Positions 44,942-52,881 of a DNA stretch of 64,000 bases are shown here, in pieces. Source of the DNA: SSF14 sp037045585 (lineage in GTDB: Bacteria > Actinomycetota > Acidimicrobiia > Acidimicrobiales > Microtrichaceae). The stretch spans positions 86,189-150,188 of the forward strand of contig JBAOIR010000022.1 in NCBI GenBank assembly GCA_037045585.1, read 5' to 3'. The notes under the pieces are model-generated. The model did no database searches and was not told where the DNA came from. It saw nothing but the letters and a program-made list of their open reading frames with translations. Numbering within the stretch: position 1 is the stretch's first letter; every line of letters starts with the position of its first letter. A program made the position numbers and the translations under genes.

Positions 44942-44947
44942 TATAAT
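44942..44947 (+). promoter_or_regulatory. TATAAT -10 box, possible leaderless start
   Basis: A perfect TATAAT ends 6 bases before the ATG at 44954, so transcription would begin at or next to the start codon. No clear -35 is visible. This implies a leaderless mRNA for the DUF559 gene. Confidence 0.45.
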
Positions 44948-44953
44948 GTGGTC

Positions 44954-45310
44954 ATGCCAGCAAAACGATCAAATCCCAAAACCATGCATCGCGCAGGTGA
45001 ATTACGAAGAGAACTCACGCCTGCCGAAAGAAAACTGTGGGCATATTTGCGCGGGGACAAATTGAACGGGGTGAATTTTAGAAGGCAGCACGCCATTGGA
45101 AATTTCATCCCTGATTTCGTTTCGATCAAAAAGAAATTAATCATTGAACTTGACGGTAGCCAGCATCTTGAACAACCCGAATATGATGCCGAGCGAAGCA
45201 AGTATTTTGAGTCACTGGGGTACAAGGTAATCCGCTTTTGGAACAATCAGGTGGAGAATGATGTCAATGGGGTCATCCGCGCGATTGAAACCGCCTTATT
45301 TGACGAGTAA
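44954..45310 (+). CDS. DUF559 (Vsr/endonuclease-like) protein
   Basis: Protein of 118 residues with the DUF559 pattern: LRRELTPAERKLWAYLRGDK, NFRRQHAIGNFIPDFVS, KKLIIELDGSQH and GYKVIRFWNNQVENDV. The acidic residues in IPDFV and IELDG and the glutamine in RRQH match the very-short-patch-repair-like nuclease fold. Role is unknown. The ATG at 44954 was chosen; a GTG lies two codons upstream. Single gene with its own -10 box. Confidence 0.88.
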   Translation: MPAKRSNPKTMHRAGELRRELTPAERKLWAYLRGDKLNGVNFRRQHAIGNFIPDFVSIKKKLIIELDGSQHLEQPEYDAERSKYFESLGYKVIRFWNNQVENDVNGVIRAIETALFDE

Positions 45311-45357
45311 TTGAATCCGCAGGGGCGTAATAAATTCTCCTCCTGGAGAGTCATGAT

Positions 45358-46578
45358 ATGGGTGTTTGGATATTTCAACTCAATGCCGCCAGCGCCCAAA
45401 GGAAACCCATAATGACATTCCACACCGATTTAAAAACCGCAACCGAACCATATCAAAACACCCCGCGTGTTGAAAAAGACAACCAGGGAATCTGGCACAT
45501 CCGCGGCTATGCCGAAGCCAAAGACCTGCTCAAACAGGAACTGCTGCAAGACGGCTTTGGAGCCGAGAACATCTTCAAGGCCAAGCTCGAACCTGTCCTG
45601 TATCAATACGGCGACCCGCACCGCAAACAGCGCGCCGCCATCGCGAAATATTTCAGCCCAACTACCGTCTCGCAAAAACATTGGGCCATGATGGAAAAAG
45701 CCGCAGACGAGATCATCGCCAGTTTGACCACTGCCAAGCGCATCAACTTAAAGACACTCACGACCCGCATGGCGGTTGTGGTGACTTCGGCAGTCGTCGG
45801 TCTCAACCCGACCCAAGGCATGATCCGCCGCATCGATGGCATGCTTCATTCCCCGCCTGCTAAACCCACAAATCCCATCATGCGCGTTTTCGCCGAGATC
45901 ATCGGGTACTCGCATCAACTTCAATTTTGGTTACTTGATGTCCGCCCCTCGATTGCCGAGCGCAAACGCAACCCGCAGGATGACGTGGTTTCCTACATGA
46001 TCTCCAAAGGCAAAAGCGGACTCGACATCATGGTCGAGTGTCTTGTTTACGGCGCGGCAGGCATGGCCACCACACAGGAATTCATTTGTGCCGTATTGAT
46101 GCACGCCCTTGAGAATCCGAAAGTCCGCGAGGCGCTCACTTCAGAAGATATTGATGTCCGCTACGAAGCCTTGCATGAGATCCTGCGCCTTGAACCCGTC
46201 ATCGGCAAGATCAAGCGCAAGGTGATCAATGAGCCTGTCACAGTCACGAGCGGAGGCGAAACTCACAACATTCCCGTGGATGCGAAGATCGAATTCCACG
46301 TCTACGATGTCAATGCGGATGCGCAGGCTGTCGGCGCGAGTCCCGAACAGAACTGTCCGCACCGCGAACTGGATAAGGGAACGTATCGTTCCTTGATCGG
46401 GTTTGGTTCTGGTCCCCACCGCTGCGCGGGCGAGCACCTCGCCATAGCAGAGACCGACATCTTCGTCCGTAAATTGCTGGCGCTCAAAGGCTTGCGCGTC
46501 GAACATCAAGCCGAAATAACATATAACAAAACAGTGGAAGGCTACGAGATCGACAATTACATCATTGGTGTCGATTAA
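45358..46578 (+). CDS. Cytochrome P450
   Basis: Protein of 406 residues (or 388 from the ATG at 45412). The heme-binding loop reads FGSGPHRCAGEHLA with the axial cysteine, and the K helix ExxR is EILR in ALHEILRLEPVIG. The I-helix motif is GAAGMATTQ, in which the usual acid before Thr is Ala. A GGAG site lies 9 bases before 45358, which favours the longer start. No redox partner is adjacent; substrate unknown. A terminator follows. Confidence 0.9.
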   Translation: MGVWIFQLNAASAQRKPIMTFHTDLKTATEPYQNTPRVEKDNQGIWHIRGYAEAKDLLKQELLQDGFGAENIFKAKLEPVLYQYGDPHRKQRAAIAKYFSPTTVSQKHWAMMEKAADEIIASLTTAKRINLKTLTTRMAVVVTSAVVGLNPTQGMIRRIDGMLHSPPAKPTNPIMRVFAEIIGYSHQLQFWLLDVRPSIAERKRNPQDDVVSYMISKGKSGLDIMVECLVYGAAGMATTQEFICAVLMHALENPKVREALTSEDIDVRYEALHEILRLEPVIGKIKRKVINEPVTVTSGGETHNIPVDAKIEFHVYDVNADAQAVGASPEQNCPHRELDKGTYRSLIGFGSGPHRCAGEHLAIAETDIFVRKLLALKGLRVEHQAEITYNKTVEGYEIDNYIIGVD

Positions 46579-46637
46579 CTTCTCTCTACTGCAAATCAAT
46601 TAAACAACAACGCACCAGTCGAACGGGCGATACAAAT

Positions 46638-46672
46638 AAGAGCGCTAAGAAAACAATTTTCTTAGCGCTCTT
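46638..46672 (+). terminator. Intrinsic terminator after P450
   Basis: Sixteen-base perfect stem aagagcgctaagaaaa / ttttcttagcgctctt with a 3-base loop, 60 bases after the P450 stop. Confidence 0.85.
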
Positions 46673-46758
46673 TGCGTTCTTAGCGGTTCAAATTAACCTA
46701 AGGCTTTTCAACAGGCAGGTATAATACTTGAAAATAAAATTTCTGGAGGGAACCACTA

Positions 46759-47133
46759 ATGAATCCTGCTGCAATAATAATTATTAACTTAGCCTTGCTC
46801 TTCTACTCCATCGGCGTCTGGAGTGAACGTATTCAAGGCAGGCTCAAAGTTTGGCATACCATTTTCTTTTGGTTTGGGCTGGTCTGTGACACCTGGGGCA
46901 CGGGACTGATGTTTGAATTTGTCGGCGGCATGAGCTATGACATTCACGGATTTTCAGGCGTGCTCGCCATTGTCCTGATGTTCATCCACGCGATCTGGGC
47001 AACCTTCGTGCTTGTACGAAAAGACGAAAAGATGATCGCCAACTTTCACAAGTTCAGCATCGCCGTTTGGTTCATCTGGCTAATTCCCTATCTCAGCCCA
47101 ATGTTCTTTGGGATGCTGGAGGCTGGCAAGTAA
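46759..47133 (+). CDS. HsmA/TIGR03987-like membrane protein
   Basis: Protein of 124 residues with four membrane helices. Conserved-looking motifs are FYSIGVWSERIQGRLKVWH, FFWFGLVCDTWGTGLMF, HGFSGVLAIVLMFIHAIWA and FHKFSIAVWFIWLIPY, with several histidines in or near the helices. It fits the small family known as TIGR03987/HsmA. Its role is poorly known. A GGAGG-like site (tggaggga) precedes the ATG. Confidence 0.75.
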   Translation: MNPAAIIIINLALLFYSIGVWSERIQGRLKVWHTIFFWFGLVCDTWGTGLMFEFVGGMSYDIHGFSGVLAIVLMFIHAIWATFVLVRKDEKMIANFHKFSIAVWFIWLIPYLSPMFFGMLEAGK

Positions 47134-47239
47134 TATTTCAATTTCAAACAATCTAAACATAATTAACCCCAATTTTAATTTTCCTGGCACCGCCCGCCAC
47201 ATCGGCTTCGCTTCGCGACACGATGCGAGGGGCAGGTGT

Positions 47240-47308
47240 GGACGCAGATGAACGCTGATTTTCGCTGATCAAAAGCAGAATCAGCGTTTTCTGCGTTCAT
47301 CTGCGTCC
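47240..47308. repeat. Inverted repeat between convergent genes
   Basis: Sixteen-base arms ggacgcagatgaacgc and gcgttcatctgcgtcc, 37 bases apart, immediately after the P-type ATPase stop. It may end transcription of both neighbours or be a dispersed palindromic element. Confidence 0.7.
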
Positions 47309-50047
47309 CTATTTGCTCTTAAAGACATGCCTCACCCGCGAAAGATAATTTCGGGAGTGAGGCTCCACCACCCCGAACCAACCTCTGCGTTCAAACCATT
47401 TGGCAATTTCCAGCACTGGCACAATGGTCACAGATAAAACTGCGACGATCAACCAGTCCATCAGCGGTAAAGCGTATGTGCTGAAGGCTTCGTGTAAAAA
47501 CGGGAGGTAAATGATCAATACCAGCAAAACCATTTCCCAGCCCACCGCCAGATTCAACCATTTGTTTTCAAACGGCTTGTTCAATACCGAATGACGGTCA
47601 GAGCGGAAGTTATAAGCTTTGAAGAATTGGATCAGCACCAGCGAAACAAAGGTCATCGTCATCGCTTCCTCCTGCCCGCGGCCAGAGTTCAACGCCCAGG
47701 TAAATAGTCCCAGGTTGATCATGGTGGACCAGAGTCCGCCCAGCACCATCAGCGTCACCACAGGGCGAGTGAAAATTCCAGTACGCGGGTCACGCGGCTT
47801 ACGCTTCATCAGATCTTTTTCTGGCGGGTCAACTGCCAGCGCCAAAGCGGGCAGGCCATCGGTCGCCAAATTGACATATAGAATTTGAACCGCTGTCAGC
47901 GGCAGGGGCAGCCCCATTAACGCCGACCCAGCCATCAGCCCGATCTCCCCAATATTCGATGAGATCAGGTACATCAAATATTTTTTGATGTTGCCGAATA
48001 CCCCGCGCCCCTCCTCCACCGCCGCAACAATTGAAGCAAAGTTATCGTCGGTCAAGGTCATGGCGGCGGCTTCCTTGGTCACATCCGTGCCGGTGATTCC
48101 CATCGCAATGCCAATGTCGGCTTTCTTGAGGGCAGGCGCATCGTTCACACCGTCCCCCGTCATCGCGACGATATGTCCGCCCGCCTGCCAGGCAGTCACC
48201 ACCCGCAGTTTGTGTGAAGGCGACACCCGCGCATAAACGCTGATATCCTCCACCTCACGCTGGAGCTGTTCATCGGTCATATCTTCAAGCTCGGTGCCGG
48301 TCACCACCCGCCCGCCATTGCGCAGCAATCCCAATTCACGCGCCACCGCCTGCGCTGTCACAGGATGGTCGCCGGTGATCATTACAGTGCGAATGCCCGC
48401 GTCATTACAAATTGCAATCGCAGCTTTCGCTTCAAGCCGCGGCGGGTCGATCATGCCGGCCAGCCCCAAAAAGGTCATGCCGCGTTCAGCGGTTTCAAGC
48501 ACAGCGTTTTGCTTGGATGATATTGCCAGCACCCGCAGCGCCTGCTCCGCCATCTCCTGCGCCCGCGCCAAAATCTGCGCACGCCCGTCAGCATCTAATT
48601 TTGTAATTCCATTTTCAGTCCGCACAAAATCACAGCCATCCAGGATCATTTCGGGCGCGCCCTTGGCGTAAGCCACCATGCCCTCGGTTGTTTGATGCAA
48701 AGTGGTCATGCGTTTTGTTTCGGATGTGAATGGGATTTCATGCACCCGCGGCGACTCAGTGTCGAGAGACACTTTCTGCAGCCCGGCCTTTGCGGCTGCG
48801 ACCACCAACGCCCCTTCGGTTGGGTCTCCTTTAATTTGCCATTCACTACCCGAATCATTTTCGCCATCGATCAGATACGTATCCGATGCCAGAGTGGCGG
48901 CAGTCAACATCAGCTTAAGCCCATCCGTTGGGATAACCGGCGTGCCGCCATTGACGGAGAATTGACCGATCGGGTCATATCCCGCACCTGAAACATTGAA
49001 CATCTGCCCGGCGGAATAAATCTTGCGCACGGTCATTTCATCTCTGGTCAACGTGCCGGTCTTGTCCGAGCAAATGACCGAGGTGCTGCCAAGCGTCTCA
49101 ACGGCTGGCAGCCGTCGGATAAGCGCGTTGCGTTTGACCATCTTCTGCACACCGATCGCCAGTGAAATCGTCACCACCGCCGGCAAGGCTTCGGGGACAA
49201 CGGCCACCGCCAGCGCAATGCCAAAGATCAGCATTTCGATGAAAGGCTGCCCGCGGAACAATCCCACCGCAACGATGAGCGCTACGACCACCAGGGCCGC
49301 GCGCGCCAATACCGCGCCGACCTTATCCAGGTTATGTTGAAGCGGAGTTTTACCCGTCTCGACGGTTTGCAGTAATTGCGCGATCTTGCCAAATTCGGTT
49401 TGCATGGCCGTGGCGACCACCAATGCCCGTCCGCGCCCGTAGGTGACAGCCGTCCCGGCGTAGATCATATTTTTGCGGTCACCCACTTGCAGGTCGTCAT
49501 GATCGAGCGCCCGAATATGCTTCTCCACCGGCACCGATTCGCCGGTCAGCGCGGCCTCCTCCACCTGCATGTTGATCAACTCAAGCAGGCGCGCATCCGC
49601 CGGGATGCGGTCACCGGTATGCAGGAGAATCACATCGCCCGGAACAAGTTCCCTTGCCGGGATTTTGATCTCCACCCCATCGCGCAGGACAGTTGCTGTG
49701 GGGGCTGCCATCTTGCGCAGGGCATCAATGGCTCGCTCCGCGCGGTATTCCTGCACAAATCCCAGCACCACCGCAAACAGCACGATCACGGCAATGACAA
49801 TCGACTCAACTCCATGCCCGAGGAACAGCGAAATAGCTGTCGCGCCAAGCAGGATCAGGATCAGCACATTCTTGAATTGCTCCAGTAAAATTTCCCATGC
49901 TGAGATACGGTGGGCTGCAGTCAGCTCATTGGGACCGTATTCGAGCACTCGCTTTTCAACTTCGATTTGACTTAGTCCAATGGGCTGACTTTTTAGTTCT
50001 AAAAATGCCTCATCAACTGTTAAGGTATGCCAGGGTTTTGTTTGCAT
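47309..50047 (-). CDS. P-type cation-transporting ATPase (PMR1/PacL-like)
   Basis: Protein of 912 residues, type II P-ATPase. In order: N-terminal cation ATPase domain (YGPNELTAAHRIS), actuator motif ALTGESVPV, M4 motif VVPEALPAVVTISLA, phosphorylation site CSDKTGTLTRDE, nucleotide-binding KGAPE, hinge TGDGVNDAPALKKADIGIAMG, and a C-terminal six-helix domain. The ATG at 50047 is 4 bases after the preceding gene; an overlapping ATG at 50074 is less likely. The Mn2+ riboswitch upstream suggests manganese (or calcium/manganese) export. Confidence 0.93.
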   Translation of the reverse strand: MQTKPWHTLTVDEAFLELKSQPIGLSQIEVEKRVLEYGPNELTAAHRISAWEILLEQFKNVLILILLGATAISLFLGHGVESIVIAVIVLFAVVLGFVQEYRAERAIDALRKMAAPTATVLRDGVEIKIPARELVPGDVILLHTGDRIPADARLLELINMQVEEAALTGESVPVEKHIRALDHDDLQVGDRKNMIYAGTAVTYGRGRALVVATAMQTEFGKIAQLLQTVETGKTPLQHNLDKVGAVLARAALVVVALIVAVGLFRGQPFIEMLIFGIALAVAVVPEALPAVVTISLAIGVQKMVKRNALIRRLPAVETLGSTSVICSDKTGTLTRDEMTVRKIYSAGQMFNVSGAGYDPIGQFSVNGGTPVIPTDGLKLMLTAATLASDTYLIDGENDSGSEWQIKGDPTEGALVVAAAKAGLQKVSLDTESPRVHEIPFTSETKRMTTLHQTTEGMVAYAKGAPEMILDGCDFVRTENGITKLDADGRAQILARAQEMAEQALRVLAISSKQNAVLETAERGMTFLGLAGMIDPPRLEAKAAIAICNDAGIRTVMITGDHPVTAQAVARELGLLRNGGRVVTGTELEDMTDEQLQREVEDISVYARVSPSHKLRVVTAWQAGGHIVAMTGDGVNDAPALKKADIGIAMGITGTDVTKEAAAMTLTDDNFASIVAAVEEGRGVFGNIKKYLMYLISSNIGEIGLMAGSALMGLPLPLTAVQILYVNLATDGLPALALAVDPPEKDLMKRKPRDPRTGIFTRPVVTLMVLGGLWSTMINLGLFTWALNSGRGQEEAMTMTFVSLVLIQFFKAYNFRSDRHSVLNKPFENKWLNLAVGWEMVLLVLIIYLPFLHEAFSTYALPLMDWLIVAVLSVTIVPVLEIAKWFERRGWFGVVEPHSRNYLSRVRHVFKSK

Positions 50048-50051
50048 AAGA

Positions 50052-50312
50052 TTACTTCTTTGCTCCTTTATCAATGACTTTTTCCAGATCCTCGCGCCGA
50101 GGCATACGGGATCTGAATATAAAAATATCCAGCAGGTAGACCGCTCCCGCCAAAATAGGCAGGAAGATCAACGCCAGGATATCCTGCGCGAAGATCGCAA
50201 TTTCCTCGAACCAGATGACAATGGCCGTGCCGCCTGCGCCGGTGACAGCCGCGGGCTTCCAGAACCGCCGAACAATGGGGAACCGTGGGGAATGTGTCGA
50301 ATGGTTGGACAT
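50052..50312 (-). CDS. Small membrane protein in ATPase operon
   Basis: Protein of 86 residues. Two hydrophobic stretches (AAVTGAGGTAIVIWFEEIAI and ILALIFLPILAGAVYLLDIF) are followed by a basic tail (RSRMPRREDLEKVIDKGAKK). A strong AAAGGAGA site lies 7 bases before the ATG. It may be an accessory subunit of the ATPase; no family is recognised. Confidence 0.7.
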   Translation of the reverse strand: MSNHSTHSPRFPIVRRFWKPAAVTGAGGTAIVIWFEEIAIFAQDILALIFLPILAGAVYLLDIFIFRSRMPRREDLEKVIDKGAKK

Positions 50313-50340
50313 GAGAATCTCCTTTTTTGTAAAACACAAA

Positions 50341-50374
50341 CCGGCACTCCTCCCAGTTACGGGAGAAATGCCGG
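50341..50374 (-). promoter_or_regulatory. Hairpin between two small genes
   Basis: ccggcactcctccc pairs with gggagaaatgccgg (CCGGCA/TGCCGG and CTCCC/GGGAG separated by a small bulge). It lies between the 55-residue and 86-residue genes, so it may tune downstream expression or protect the mRNA. Confidence 0.5.
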
Positions 50375-50378
50375 CCCA

Positions 50379-50546
50379 TTATGCGGCCCGCTTGCTTCTT
50401 TGAAAGCCTGCGCCATGCCGCGTATCTTGGGTTTCATTATTTCCAACTTTGGCAAAAACCTTGCGCATATTCTGTCGAATCAACACTAAAAGATAGGCTG
50501 AGACCAGCATGAAATCGATCACGAAGAACACGAACTGTGTTTTCAT
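50379..50546 (-). CDS. 55-residue membrane peptide
   Basis: Short gene directly after the riboswitch terminator. The protein begins MKTQFVFFVIDFMLVSAYLL (one membrane helix), then a basic segment (IRQNMRKVFAKV) and a His/Arg-rich end. The ATG at 50546 has a perfect GGAGG site 6 bases upstream. It is the first gene of the riboswitch-controlled operon; no family is known to me. Confidence 0.65.
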   Translation of the reverse strand: MKTQFVFFVIDFMLVSAYLLVLIRQNMRKVFAKVGNNETQDTRHGAGFQRSKRAA

Positions 50547-50564
50547 AACACCTCCATTTCAAAA

Positions 50565-50599
50565 TAAAAAAAGACCAGCGCTATAGAAAGCGATGGTCT
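50565..50599 (-). terminator. Riboswitch-controlled terminator
   Basis: Stem agaccagcgct / agcgatggtct (one mismatch) followed on the minus strand by a run of seven T, just after the yybP-ykoY aptamer; this is the expression platform. Confidence 0.8.
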
Positions 50600-50692
50600 T
50601 GCGTTTTCAATCAGGCAGCCGGGAAATTTCTTTCCGTCATGACGACTGCTCGTCCCGATAAAGTTCGGGCGGCTACTCCCCATCGGAGTAAT
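50594..50692 (-). ncRNA. yybP-ykoY (manganese) riboswitch
   Basis: On the minus strand the leader reads GATGGGGAGTAGC, a P2 hairpin CCCGAACTTTATCGGG, CAGTCGTCATGACG, a P4 region CCCGGCTGCCTGATTG and GCAAGACC. These are the conserved blocks of the yybP-ykoY family, which senses Mn2+ and often precedes cation exporters and P-type ATPases. A terminator hairpin overlaps the 3' end, so metal binding should allow read-through into the operon. Confidence 0.88.
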
Positions 50693-50695
50693 TAA

Positions 50696-50724
50696 AGTCT
50701 ACAGCATAAGCGGAGACGAGTCAA
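50696..50724 (-). promoter_or_regulatory. Sigma-70-type promoter of the riboswitch operon
   Basis: -35 TTGACT (50719-50724) and -10 TAGACT (50696-50701) with a 17-base spacer on the minus strand; the start would fall just before the aptamer. Confidence 0.75.
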
Positions 50725-50780
50725 CTACAACGCTGTAAGGTTTTTCGAGTTACATTTGCCTTCGCCAGCCTAATTCATCG

Positions 50781-52643
50781 TCATTCAGATTTCCGTGCCA
50801 GGGCCGCTTCCATGATCTGCTGGACGCGTGCCGCCATGCTCGACGGGTCAGGATGTAATCCTTCCACCAGCAAGGCGCTGTCGTAAATTTGCTCGATGAT
50901 GATATTTTGTAATTCAGCACCCTCTTCCAATTTGAGCAGGTTTTTCAAAACTGAATGGGACGGGTTTAATTCCAACACCTTTTTTGGAATTTCGTATTCC
51001 TTGCCGAGGAAACGGTACACACGCTGAAGTTCCGGGTTGACCGTATCGTCCGCATCCGCAAGGCGCGCAACAGATTGATACAAACGATTGCTGGCGCGCA
51101 CATCTGTCACCCGCTCGCCGAGGACTTGTTTGAAGCGCTCCAAAAGCGTGCTGAAATCTGCTTCGGGAATCTTCTCAGCTTCGGGTTGTTCCTTTGGCTT
51201 TTCGTTCGTATCCACATCCGCGCTGGAGACATTCTTCAACTCAAAGTCTTTGTACTTGTGCAATCCCATCAACATGAACGAATCCATTGGGTCGGTGAGC
51301 AATAAAACTTCCGTCCCTTGCGAATGGAAGTAATCCAAATGCGGACTGCGCAATACAGACTTCGGGTCTTCGCCGACGATGTAATAAATTACCTTCTGTC
51401 CCTCTTTCATGCGCGAGACATATTCTTCAAGCGAAGACCATGTCTCAGGATTGAGATTGGTCTTGAAGCGCAGCAGCGGATTAATGGTATCGGCATCCGC
51501 AGGGTTGGCGGCGACTCCCTGTTTCAAATAGGGACCGAACTCCTGCCAGAATGTTTGGTACTTCTCAGTATTATTTTTTGCAAGGCTCTCCAGTTCCTTG
51601 ATAACCTGGTTTGTTAGAACCTTTTTCAGCTTCGGCATCAGTCCACTAGACTGAACAGTTTCACGCGAGACATTGAGCGGCAGATCCTCTGAGTCCACAA
51701 CTCCCTGCACAAAGCGCAGGTACTCGGGCAGTAGATCCTTGTTGTACTCATCGATCAAAATATTGCGCGAATACAATTTCAAGCCATCCTCTTTTCGCAA
51801 AGAGAACATGCCGCGCTCGGCCTTGCTGGGAATATAAAGCAGCGCGTACAACTGCACAGGCGCATCGGTTGAAACATGAATGTGTGTTAACGCGTCTTCG
51901 AAATCCAAAGTGGTCTGACGATAAAATTCCTTGTATTGCTCCTCGGTCACTTCCTGTTTGGATGTGCGCCAGAGCGATGTCTGCTTGTTGACCGCGTCCT
52001 TGCTTTCGCCAAGATAGATCGGGAAGCCAATGTAATCTGAATGTTTGTGGATGATATTCTTAAGCCGATATTCCTCGGCGAATTCAGAAGCATCCTCTTT
52101 GAGTTTGATCTCGACTTTCGTTCCCCTCTCGCTCATATCTGCTTTGTCGATCTGATAGTTATCATCACCCGTGGCATACCAACTGACAGCCTCGGCTTGC
52201 GGATCAAATGAATGTGACGTGACCCTCACCCACTCCGCCACCATGAAGACCGAATAGAATCCCACGCCGAATTGACCGATGACCTGCGCGAAGTCCACTT
52301 TTGAATCTTTGGTCGCATCCAAAAATTTGCGCGCACCTGATTGGGCAATGGTGCCGAGATTTTCGATCATCTCATCGCGGGTCATGCCGATGCCAGTATC
52401 TTGAATGGTGATCGTGCGCGAGTCTTTATCTGCCGTGATATGGATATTTAATTCCGCCGCCGAATCAAGCACGTTGTGATTGGTGACCATTTCAAAGCGC
52501 AGACGGTTGAGCGCATCGGAAGCATTCGAAAGCAGTTCGCGCAGGAACACTTCGCGGTCTTTATACAACGAATGGATCAAAATATTGAGCAGTTGTTTTG
52601 TCTCTGCTTTAAAAGTAAATTGCTGTGATGTGGTGTCAGTCAT
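50781..52643 (-). CDS. htpG: Molecular chaperone HtpG (Hsp90)
   Basis: Protein of 620 residues. N-terminal GHKL ATPase: LYKDREVFLRELLSNASDAL, ITIQDTGIGMTRDEMIENLG and GQFGVGFYSVFMVAEWV. The middle domain includes KLYSRNILIDEYNKDLLPEY and VDSEDLPLNVSRETVQ. The C-terminal dimerisation domain ends near 50781. The ATG at 52643 follows an AGGAGG site; an in-frame extension upstream is not conserved. Confidence 0.96.
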   Translation of the reverse strand: MTDTTSQQFTFKAETKQLLNILIHSLYKDREVFLRELLSNASDALNRLRFEMVTNHNVLDSAAELNIHITADKDSRTITIQDTGIGMTRDEMIENLGTIAQSGARKFLDATKDSKVDFAQVIGQFGVGFYSVFMVAEWVRVTSHSFDPQAEAVSWYATGDDNYQIDKADMSERGTKVEIKLKEDASEFAEEYRLKNIIHKHSDYIGFPIYLGESKDAVNKQTSLWRTSKQEVTEEQYKEFYRQTTLDFEDALTHIHVSTDAPVQLYALLYIPSKAERGMFSLRKEDGLKLYSRNILIDEYNKDLLPEYLRFVQGVVDSEDLPLNVSRETVQSSGLMPKLKKVLTNQVIKELESLAKNNTEKYQTFWQEFGPYLKQGVAANPADADTINPLLRFKTNLNPETWSSLEEYVSRMKEGQKVIYYIVGEDPKSVLRSPHLDYFHSQGTEVLLLTDPMDSFMLMGLHKYKDFELKNVSSADVDTNEKPKEQPEAEKIPEADFSTLLERFKQVLGERVTDVRASNRLYQSVARLADADDTVNPELQRVYRFLGKEYEIPKKVLELNPSHSVLKNLLKLEEGAELQNIIIEQIYDSALLVEGLHPDPSSMAARVQQIMEAALARKSE

Positions 52644-52696
52644 GGCTGGCCTCCTGAATTTGGAATAATCTGTTTCTATTATCTCATTGAATTGAA

Positions 52697-52783
52697 TTAT
52701 GTCGCTGCGAGGGAGCGATCTCCTCGTAGAACAGGAGGCGATTGCTTCGGCGAAGCGCAAGTCCCCCCTCGCAAAGACATAAT
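52697..52783. repeat. Palindromic dispersed repeat, copy 1
   Basis: Ends ttatgtcgctgcgaggg and ccctcgcaaagacataa are inverted; the centre has gcgatctcc/ggaggcgat. It resembles the element at 63406-63502. It lies upstream of htpG, between divergent genes. Confidence 0.7.
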
Positions 52784-52881
52784 GAATTTTTTTTCGACGA
52801 CATTTTAAATCGGATATGTCAACGCAACAGTAAGAGCTTTATAAGAAAAATATCAGCATGTTCGTTGGTAGAATAGGCGGC

